Below are positions 1-12,134 of a stretch of DNA of 16,363 nucleotides, one piece after another. Source of the DNA: Acanthaster planci (taxonomy: Eukaryota; Echinodermata; Asteroidea; Valvatida; Acanthasteridae). The position numbers and the translations under genes were made by a program. Positions within the stretch are counted from its first letter, which is position 1, and the number at the start of each line of letters is the position of its first letter. Below the pieces are notes generated by a model. It did no database searches. It saw only the letters and a program-made list of their open reading frames with translations, and was not told the origin of the DNA. The DNA lies in assembly GCF_001949145.1 (NCBI RefSeq), contig NW_019091677.1, positions 173,649 through 190,011 on the forward strand, read 5' to 3'.

Positions 1-47
1 GTCTTCAAAAACTTCCAAGTTCAATTTCATCTGGTCTGTCCACTTAC

Positions 48-4355
<4,308 letters not shown>

Positions 4356-5498
4356 GAAAGAATAAAACAAACTCACTTTTGTACTCGTAATGATGAGGAA
4401 AAGGCAATAAAAGAGCCTAACTGAAACAATGACTCAGATAATATGTCCTTAAAAGTCAAATTTAGCGGGGAAAATATTGAAGCATTTACTTAGAAAACAC
4501 TTTTTTCAGGCCAGTCCCATAAATTTGTGCACAGGATGTCAAGTGATACTCACGTATGGAACTCTTTCCCCATTCAATTTCACAAAAATTATTCAGGGTA
4601 AATGACAAAATTTACGTCAGTCCAGTGTGTCAGTCCAGCGTCAGTGAAATTTCACAGGATTTTACTAACAACTAACTTCAGAGTCCTAGGCCCATAAAAA
4701 GAAATAGGCCTGTTAAATGCAATCTTTGAAAGTGTGCAAATTTAAAATCTAGATGCGCAATTTTTAAATTTTGCACCACCACAGATATTGCCTTGAAAAC
4801 TGCACAGTGATAAATATTGCATTGATACTTGAACAACAGGCAATGGTTTTACGCAAGAGACTGACATCAACTATACGTTTTGCACGATTTTGTAGGGTCT
4901 GTTTCGTATGTGACGTGTGTGAGCTGCATGTACAGCAAGGTATGAACTTTGGCCTATGGGGCTGGGGCATGGTACGTCGAAATTTCACGATTTGAACATT
5001 TTGATGAACAGTGCCACGTGACGGCAATTAAATTTCCCGTTGGCATTTAATTAGGACTTTTGTTAGGACTCAATTCCCTTGTTGACATTTAATTTGGACA
5101 ATTCCTAGAGTCGTGTATGTATTCATTATAAATATATCTGCAATAAAATTAAAAGTAGGGGTTCTTGAACTTTGCTGCAATGCAAATGTGTTATCTTCCT
5201 GAGTTCCGACTCTGCTGTTGTGCTGACCCTGCTACCCATAGGCATGTGTTTGCATAGCGAGTGGCTCTCAAGTGTTGCGTGTAGTGACAAGTATTGCTAT
5301 GGTCCTCGCTGTTCCTATGGGTAGACCTCCCCTGTCGTACCCTCAACAGACTTGAAACGCCTGATGTCACTGTGGTTGAGCCTCCTGTGCTGTACCCTCA
5401 ACAGTTCTGCATTTATGTAGTTGGCCATGTGACCCTGTGCTGCTGTTTCCTGCTGTTGTACCAGGCTGAGTGACTGTTCCTGTCGTGCATCTTCGAGT
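4356..5498. other. Presumed PABPC1 5' UTR intron and promoter region, no clear gene
   Basis: By position this should contain the PABP first exon and promoter on the minus strand. I could not identify a TATA box, a 5' terminal oligopyrimidine start or an A-rich autoregulatory tract with confidence. Visible structure is limited to short direct repeats: GTCAGTCCAG at 4616 and 4629; a diverged 27-28 bp pair at 5031-5057 and 5072-5099; and TACCCTCAACAG at 5338 and 5393, each copy preceded by CCTCC. Confidence 0.5.
5031..5099. repeat. Diverged direct repeat pair upstream of PABPC1
   Basis: AATTTCCCGTTGGCATTTAA plus TTAGGAC (5031-5057) recurs as AATTCCCTTGTTGACATTTA plus ATTTGGAC (5072-5099). Both lie in the presumed upstream region of PABPC1. 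No known element is matched. Confidence 0.5.
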
Positions 5499-5502
5499 TT
5501 AA

Positions 5503-6005
5503 CCGCTTCATGCCGGGGCATTTTCCAATGTTGATGATGCTGGGCCGGTATGACTATCATTTTTTCCGTTTTCAAAATCCTTCAAAAATTCATCATTTCA
5601 TTTAACGGTTGTTTATAGCCACACGAAGTAATCTTTAGGCACTACTCTAAGTTGACAGGTGACCTTCATTGACGCCGGAGTATTTCAGCCAGTACTGCAA
5701 CCTGGTAAACGGAGCCCAGATTGTGCGGTGTTATATAACTTTCTTTTGTTCACGAACCTGGCTCAGTGCACTGCTGACCTCTTTTCAATAGGTGCCAAAT
5801 TAACATGCAGCGGTGCTGTGTGGCTCATCGCTGCGGTGGTGGAGCACTTTTGTCCCCGGTGGTAATCCGCTCACTCTCAATGCCCCAAACCCTGGTATAT
5901 GGTTTCAAAACAAGGCTGGATTANTTTCCTTTGTCCGAGTTCGGAGACCCCGGCCACGTATATAAACCATACGTCTCTGATTCCGGAGTCCCCGGCAGGA
6001 AGTGG
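5503..6005 (+). mobile_element. piggyBac-like MITE, copy C (complete, TTAA on both sides)
   Basis: This is a 503-bp element with terminal inverted repeats CCGCTTCATGCCGGGG at the left and, on the complementary strand, CCACTTCCTGCCGGGG at the right: 14 of 16 bases match. It is flanked by TTAA at 5499-5502 and 6006-6009. TTAA duplication is the hallmark of piggyBac-superfamily insertion. The element encodes no transposase and is therefore non-autonomous. One ambiguous base (N at 5924) lies where about 80 bp present in copy A are missing. Confidence 0.85.
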
Positions 6006-6009
6006 TTAA

Positions 6010-8676
6010 GCCCCTTGGAAGTCGAGGAGTATGGGTCAACGCTTGGGACTCGTCGTCATCCAACTGACCAACACGACCACTTGTTCACCAAATCAAAGTT
6101 ATTAGAACTAAACGAGATCAATCAACAATCATACTGAATCAAGTTGAGAGTGGTGAAAAGGATCTGCCGAGATATGGACGTAGCTAGCTTCACATGAATC
6201 TTGGGAACTGTTGAACTTGATTGAATATTGAACTTGATTTATAAGAATTATCCAGAGCCAATAATGTTGATTTTGTGAGCCCGTCTTTTGAACAGCGCTG
6301 ACAAAGCTAGCCTTAATCAAGTGGGACCAAAACAAAATTTTGTGTGCAAATTAAGCAAGAAACAAATATGAGAAGACAAAAAAACCTTTGAAAGTAGTTG
6401 TTTCTGTTTATCTTTATTAGTATAACAACTTTCAAGATGATAGCAAAATGATTGAGAGAGAGACCACAATAGAGTTTATAAAAAGCGAGACTGATTCACT
6501 GCACTTCACTGGAATCTGTCTAGGGGAGGGAGTTTAACAGGGCTACTTGCGCATTGTGGGTAAAGCCAAGCCTGGGGCAGGTAGTTGGCAAGATAACTTC
6601 CAAAGGTTGATCATCTATGGGTCTTTCCATGAAGTTGGGGAACATCTGCTTATTTGCCTATGGTCTGAAGACTTTAGAGTAAATCACATGGCTACTCAAA
6701 TGATTAGCCACTTAAATTGACATCATAACACAAATAGAGAGGTGTATTGTTGAACCATTTTGTTCATATTTGTGGAAACATTTTTTGCAGCATAAAGCAC
6801 GAAAAATAGTTTCCGTAGAACAAGTTTTTGGAGACAAAATAAATGGGCATTTAAGAAATGAAGACAGTGGATTGAAAGTAAATGTAAACAATGTCATTTT
6901 TTTTACAAGTTCGTATCTATATCAACCCTCCACAGTTCACTGCATAGTTTATGTTAAACACTCCTCCTTCATCAGTGAGCCCCTATTTTGTTCGAGACAC
7001 AACATATGGTTTCCATACATAAATAGTCGCTTTACATCTGAAACAGGATTTCATTTCTTGGACCTGGAAAATAATCGTTAACTAGATCACCATGGTTTGA
7101 GAACTACAACCCAGATGTACTTTTGCTCAACTCGGCATTCACTGCTGTATTTCAGTTCAAAAGAAATAATTTGTTCTTGCCAGATTGCTTAGTCATGTTA
7201 GTGTGGTTTCTGCAGCCATTCTGTTGTGTCCACAACCCTTGGTAATTCCTAAAGTGGAAGCGTGTGCCCCTCATTGGAAATGGATTCTTTCATGTTTCAA
7301 CAGCTCTTTCTAGAATTTACCAAACAAAACATCACGTGCCATAGTTGTCAGGCACGTATTTACCCGCTTATCGAACATGGAGTTTCCACACGCTACGTCC
7401 GTGATGCAGTTACGCCACCCTAAGTTTGTCAAAAGTAAATTCGGCTATTAGAGAACAGTATCATTGATTTCGAAGTACAAGATCGTAGAAAAACTGAATC
7501 CTTAAAATTTACAACACAGGTAGTGTGCTTATGCTTCGTAAGTTTTGATTATTTACAATTTACAATTGATCGGAAAAAATCCAGATGGTTTCCAAGTTAT
7601 GTCCAAATCTTGTTATTGCAATGACCATTAGTCCATTATCATTATGTAATGATAATAGGGGTGGTACCACAATCCCCTTGGAGGAAACATGCCTTAAACT
7701 CGTACATAAACAGGTTTTGAGCACATTTTCAAACCGAAAACGTTAACCAGCTAAAGTTAAGCAATCACTCTAGCTTTTTATACTTCTGTGACAGAATTAT
7801 TATCTAAACATAAAAAAAGGAAAATTATGGTATATGTCCCCACAGGTCAAAACCGGTATAGCCTTGTTGCTAATACGTCTAGTTCCACATGTCCATCAAC
7901 TCAAGGATTAACAGTAGAGTGATTCCGCGCTGTGAGAAACCGTACTGGCGAACACAATGTGGTGCATGCATGCCGTTGTTCCCCGTTCGTGCCCTGTGCG
8001 GGCCCATAATTCTTTTTTGGGGGAGACGATCTGTACTTACTGATACATATTTACTCGTTTAATGGGCGACCTTTATTTAATTGCAGCATAGGTCATTATC
8101 TTTTCTGAACAACTTTATAACCTAAATTTAAAAATCTTGATTTTTTCTTTACCTTTTTTGGGGTGTGATTGCCTGATTTTTGGGGGGAGGGGGGTTGGTA
8201 TTTAACGGTTCAATTTCCACTTTATTATCCCAAATGCAAATGCAGCGTTACTTCCATTCAACTTTTGGACATCAGTTTAAAAAAAATACAAGCTACAGCC
8301 GACATTACTTTATGAACTCGGAAGTACACTGTAAATGAAAATGTAACATAACTCCATCGAATGTATCATAGCAAAGAATAAGTTTATTCTCCTAACCATA
8401 GTACAGTGTTGCGTAAAAATTAAATTAATTAAAAGGAAATACAAGTTACAACCGACATTAAGTGCCGTTCGACATAACGGCAGAAGATGCAAACTGCCAT
8501 GCCCCATGCAACAACGGCCACCTTGACAAGTACCACATGTTGCCTAGGCTTGATGCACATGAACGACGTTGAAGCGTATCAGCCTCCCGGCAGTTTAACC
8601 GAAAACAGCAAATTAGGTGAATGAGAAACCAAATTATTGTTCACGATGACTGCAACAATATGTAGGTTCTACGCAG
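6010..8676. other. Intergenic DNA without a recognisable gene
   Basis: I find no exon with protein-family similarity on either strand. Small signals include a 12-bp direct repeat TTGAACTTGATT at 6211 and 6228, TATAAAAAG near 6478, a near-perfect palindrome at 7635-7656 and a G-rich run near 8181-8195. ORFs of up to about 100 codons here, such as 6770-7081, have unremarkable composition and match nothing I know. Confidence 0.5.
7635..7656. repeat. 22-bp palindrome (hairpin with 2-nt loop)
   Basis: The arms ATTATCATTA and TAATGATAAT are perfect inverted repeats around TG. Five bases further on, GTGGTACCAC (7661-7670) is a second perfect palindrome. AT-rich palindromes also arise by chance in this base composition, so no role is assigned. 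Confidence 0.6.
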
Positions 8677-8826
8677 GGTACTTGTGACCAAGGTACAAGT
8701 TGTCTCATACATGAAGGTATGACTTGTCTACACTGGAGGTACGAGTTGACCAAAGTACGACTCGACAAACTGACAAAGGTACGACTCGGTGCAATTCTGT
8801 TGAGTTGTCCAAGGTACGAATCGACC
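8677..8826. repeat. Cluster of seven degenerate GGTACGASTYG-type units
   Basis: Units centred on GGTAC occur at about 8677 (GGTACTTGTGACC), 8691 (AGGTACAAGTTGTC), 8714 (AAGGTATGACTTGTC), 8736 (GAGGTACGAGTTGACC), 8752 (AAAGTACGACTCGAC), 8776 (AAGGTACGACTCGG) and 8811 (AAGGTACGAATCGACC). Spacing is irregular, about 15 to 35 bp. It looks like a decayed minisatellite or a cluster of protein-binding sites. No coding frame spans it convincingly. Confidence 0.6.
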
Positions 8827-10020
8827 TGTTACTGTTACTGTTAGTATGGTTAGTGTTACCAATTTCAATACGGGCCCAGGGCCTACGGTAAGGGGTCCGT
8901 AGGGGAAGATTTGCAACCAAGTTCCATTTCTAAGGAAAGAAGCAGTAACTACACAAAATATGTTGAAGTTCACAGAAAATTACGCCTATGTTATCCAACT
9001 TCTCACACTTAGCGTAAATGCGGTGACGTTGGTATAGATTGCGGCGTGGTCACAAATAGCCATAGCCTATCACGTCAGTCAATGCCAGGCTTTGCATGCC
9101 AAAACGAGGCGTTACTTTCGAAATGTTCCAGATGTTGACTTACATTTTGTGGCAGATTCTGGGAAGAATGTAAATCTCGCAGTTTCCTCGTCTGTAGCAG
9201 TAGACAGTGACTTGAAGTTAATTTTTTTAAGTTTTTTTTTCACGTTTTAAATTTTTTTTTTGTATTTTTACGTTTTTTAAAATGAGGTTGTGTGAACGAA
9301 GTCACTGTACACACAACGCTCTGCGTGTGAAGAGCTAGAGGAAAGGAACACGAATTGCCTGGCGCTCGGTCCTTAAATATTTCATATCAATATTAATACG
9401 CGTGACGTCAATTTCTTGATAAACAATCATTTACTCTGGAGCAAAGCGTAAGCTATGCAAAGAAAAGTAACAATTGAATTGTTTCGTTGACGAATAATAA
9501 ATACATATCTCATTATTAAGTTTATATGGAAGAACTAATGCTTACACCACGAACTACATTTTTTGTTTTGGGATGTAATTCGGCTTTCGACGAACCCTGT
9601 TTCTTGCCCAAATACGAATAAAAAACCGCATTTTAGCAGGTGTCCGTCTTTTGAATCATGTGCATTGCTGTGCTAATGTTAATTCTAGCTGGTTCCCTGC
9701 ATTTGCCTCTTTTCGACAGCTTTGTTGCGCAATGCAAAGATGGGAAAGACTGGCTCCACTGTCTTTGCTACAAACCGGAGGACTAACTTCTTTACGCCGT
9801 CTTGCAATGGGAGCAGACATTTCGAATCCAAGTGCGTGCTTGTAGAGCATTTGAGATCAGATACAATGAATATCGAATGATTTATTCTAAATGCAACACG
9901 CAAGTACAACATAAGCGAACTTCAGACGCACACGTAAAGAGCATAGGCTTGCTGTAATTACATCCATAGCTCCGTCGTCCAAGTACTGTGCGCAACAACC
10001 TCCACTACGGGATGTTATAC
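8827..10020. other. Intergenic DNA with T-tracts, no gene assigned
   Basis: Poly-T runs lie at 9219-9282, a CRE-like TGACGTCA near 9404, and overlapping unassigned ORFs of about 64 to 75 codons on both strands at 9651-9912. None of these ORFs matches a family I recognise, and no splice context makes one compelling. Confidence 0.45.
9219..9282. repeat. Interrupted poly-T low-complexity tract
   Basis: Several runs of 5 to 10 T, separated by short CACG, TACG and AAG interruptions, occupy the segment. It could be the tail of an old minus-strand retroposon, but no body is recognisable beside it. Confidence 0.6.
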
Positions 10021-10477
10021 GGGTGCACCCTTGTATTTAGGCTGGAAATTTGTCCGCCGAGCTCATTAATAATATTCTATATTAGAGGGTCTTGAGAGCC
10101 ATGGAACTGGGAATTGAAGAAATATGAGACTGAACCTCTGGGCCGAACTCAGGGCTTCCAATTCTGAGCAATTTGGATGCAATCGGGTCCGAAAATGGCA
10201 CTATTTGAGCCATTTTGGAATGGTTTTTCAAAATGGCTACTTTTCTGGACAGGGACATTTTCTTCATTTTAGGGGTGGTCTGCTTCTGGTGAAAATTTCT
10301 CAAAAACTCATTGGTCGACCCCCCGAAAAATGAAAGGAAAATGAAAGGGGACATGTGGAACATCATTTTTCTGTGCAGCCTGAACATCTATGAGAGTTGT
10401 GAGTATTTTAAAAATATTTGTGAAGTATGGGGATTTATCACTGCTGTCTATGGGAATTTATTTGTAGGGGTGCACCC
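10021..10477 (+). mobile_element. 457-bp repeat with GGGTGCACCC ends, copy X
   Basis: Both ends carry GGGTGCACCC (10021-10030 and 10468-10477), itself a palindrome. The next bases inward are alignable as inverted repeats mostly through transitions. The right 200 bp recur in inverted orientation at 16212-16363 at about 90% identity by eye, which shows this is a dispersed repeat. It encodes no recognisable protein. A target-site duplication is not clear (TATAC on the left, TATAT on the right). A non-autonomous DNA transposon of unassigned superfamily is the best reading. Confidence 0.65.
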
Positions 10478-10489
10478 TATATATATAAG
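10478..10489 (+). promoter_or_regulatory. TATA-like box ahead of an unassigned ORF
   Basis: TATATATATAAG begins immediately after the repeat's terminal CCC and lies about 45 to 55 bp upstream of an ATG in strong initiation context (AAAATGG). Spacing would suit a start of transcription near 10510-10520. A chance AT-run is equally possible. Confidence 0.3.
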
Positions 10490-10501
10490 TTGCAGGTGCG
10501 T

Positions 10502-10593
10502 GGTGGCTAGCTGACTCTAATACATGCGAAAAAATGGATAAAACTAGCCGCAAACTCGGAGAAAGAAAAACGTCAGTCAGCCAGCTAGCCACC
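10502..10593. repeat. Inverted repeat with about 58-bp loop
   Basis: GGTGGCTAGCTGACT (10502-10516) is matched by the complement of AGTCAGCCAGCTAGCCACC (10575-10593), with one 4-bp insertion that duplicates GGCT. The pair encloses the start of the 186-codon ORF. It could be worn transposon termini or an RNA hairpin. Confidence 0.55.
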
Positions 10594-11094
10594 GTAAGGC
10601 GCCCTCTCTCCTCAAAGATCTTAAGACGGCGTCAAAATTTCTCCGCTCGAAGAATGAGAGGGAGGCATCCTAGCTCGTTCTCATGGGAACGATCCTGCCG
10701 CGCCATGTTGGCTCCCACCATTATGATACCCACCATGCCTTATGTGAATGAACGCGCACGCAGCCCGTGGAGACGAGGATGGAGAAGTAGGCGCTCTATT
10801 TTTTTAGGTGGGGTACATACAGTACACCAAATACTTTCCTACAAGAAAACAGTTTTCTTAGAAGTCTTGAGAGGAGACTACTCTCCACGCCTCGTTGTGG
10901 GGAATTTTCGCATTAAAAATTTCCATTCCTTAGCTTTGAGAAACCCTCCTGCCTTGATCAACGAATTGGAAAAAAATATTTTTTTCCAAGATAGTTATCA
11001 AGACAAAAAGCGTTTTGAAACGACCAAAAACCTCGGCTTTGTTTGTTTCACACGGATCTGGATCATGATCAGTGCACTCCCTCATTGGCACTAG
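10534..11094 (+). CDS. Unassigned ORF, 186 codons, basic N-terminal half
   Basis: I do not recognise this protein. It has an intact frame from ATG (A at -3, G at +4) to stop. The first 90 residues are strongly basic, with clusters such as ILRRRQNFSARRMRGR and RSPWRRGWRSRRS. The second half is mixed hydrophobic and charged, with no clear membrane segment or known motif. The DNA contains a GCGCCATGTTGG stretch that resembles a YY1 site, and CpGs. No polyadenylation signal is evident soon after the stop. The basic composition partly follows from local GC-rich sequence, so it may be a chance ORF, a transposon relic or a promoter-type region rather than a gene. Confidence 0.25.
   Translation: MDKTSRKLGERKTSVSQLATVRRPLSSKILRRRQNFSARRMRGRHPSSFSWERSCRAMLAPTIMIPTMPYVNERARSPWRRGWRSRRSIFLGGVHTVHQILSYKKTVFLEVLRGDYSPRLVVGNFRIKNFHSLALRNPPALINELEKNIFFQDSYQDKKRFETTKNLGFVCFTRIWIMISALPHWH
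10966..10989. repeat. Perfect 24-bp palindrome
   Basis: The sequence is TTGG, seven A, TA, seven T, CCAA: a perfect self-complement with no loop. It lies inside the unassigned ORF at 10534-11094. It may be an extruding hairpin or simply an A/T-run coincidence. Confidence 0.7.
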
Positions 11095-11421
11095 AACCCG
11101 CAATGAAAAGTGTGAACCAGAACTTTAGGATCCTGGCACTGATCGGAATCTGGGCCCATGTGAAAAGCCAACTTGCCAGGCTCTCCAATGGGATGCTAGC
11201 CTTCATTCTTAATAATTAGAACTGAGGTCGGCGCTTCAACCTTTCCCCTTCCTTCCAAAATTAATATCTAACCCATCTATGTATCACACGTAATTAAAAA
11301 TGTTCACATGTAGGCCTAACTCCTTTATATGATGTGTGTATGGAAATTTGGTTTGATGTGCGAGTTCAATAGAACCTGAAAGTATAAAGGTCACGCCCTG
11401 GCAGCGAGCTTATAGGACCTT
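11095..11421. other. Spacer without a recognisable feature
   Basis: I see no coding similarity, RNA gene or repeat here on either strand. Confidence 0.5.
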
Positions 11422-11451
11422 CGCGCGGTCCTCAGTCCATTGGACCGCGCG
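11422..11451. repeat. GC-rich stem-loop, 10-bp perfect arms
   Basis: CGCGCGGTCC and GGACCGCGCG flank a 10-base loop (TCAGTCCATT). The stem can extend with a bulge through outer AGGA and TCCT. It is conspicuous in AT-rich surroundings and lies about 100 bp before the non-autonomous transposon copy. It is not preceded or followed by signals of a known RNA family. Confidence 0.65.
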
Positions 11452-11555
11452 TCCTGTCACGTTTGATAAGTTTGGGAAGAACGATTTCTAACTGAAACCA
11501 CCCCATGAAACACTAATGTTGGAATTTTCCCTTTGTTTTCGTCAAGTACTACATG

Positions 11556-12112
11556 TATAGGTTTTCCCGGCCGATTTCGGAAAACGTGTTAATGAACTAG
11601 TAATAGCAGCATTCGTTTTCGAGCGAAGTAGAACGACCATTCAAATCTCCGTTTCTATTTAACAAATACAAATTTTATTTCAAGGAGGGTACATACAGTC
11701 GTATAGAGTCAGCGTTCAATTTCCTGATGTTGCACTGGTTTAGTAGTATACTGACATTCATGTTTGCGCGAAACTGAATGCACCTGTGCAATCTTGCATT
11801 CACCTTAATTTGAACACAGGCTATTTCGCAAAATATGCAGGCATTTTCGTCTGTGTGTTATTTAAGGTATGCCTGATCAAGAATTGGAATTTGTTTGTAT
11901 ACTAACAGAAGTTGCATAATAGAAGTGTTTAGTTGATTGGTTAAATGTCTGAATTTCATGATTGCAATAAATCATTCATGTTGTCATTGGAAACTACCGA
12001 CTATAGTGGGAATCGTACTAAAAACAACGGCGCTGAGGGAACCTCCCTTCTTGTGCTTCGTTTCAATCATAGAAACCTTATTTTTTCAGTTTGATAACAA
12101 ACACACCATAAA
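11556..12112 (+). mobile_element. Non-autonomous deletion derivative of the adjacent DDE transposon
   Basis: The first 500 bp (11556 to about 12056) align with 12135 to about 12645 at roughly 75 to 80% by eye. Shared blocks include GCGAAACTGAATG-like, TCCGTTTCTATTTAACAAAT and CGTATAGAGTCA. The copy then jumps to sequence matching the far 3' end of the neighbour: ACCTT, then AGTTTGATAACAAACACAC and ATAA (12088-12112 against 13952-13975). The transposase region is absent. This is the structure expected of a MITE produced by internal deletion. Ends appear to be TATAG and CATAA. Confidence 0.7.
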
Positions 12113-12134
12113 CATTTATAAGTAAAATGACATT

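Noticed and set aside
6770-7081. 103-codon plus-strand ORF
   Set aside because: AT-rich composition, no recognisable motif, and no supporting start or splice signals.
9651-9912. Overlapping ORFs of 64 to 75 codons on both strands
   Set aside because: No family resemblance, no convincing splice or promoter context; could be a missed exon but not supportable.
10082-10387. 101-codon minus-strand ORF
   Set aside because: It lies inside the dispersed repeat X, matches no family I know, and continues across parts that differ by indels in copy Y.
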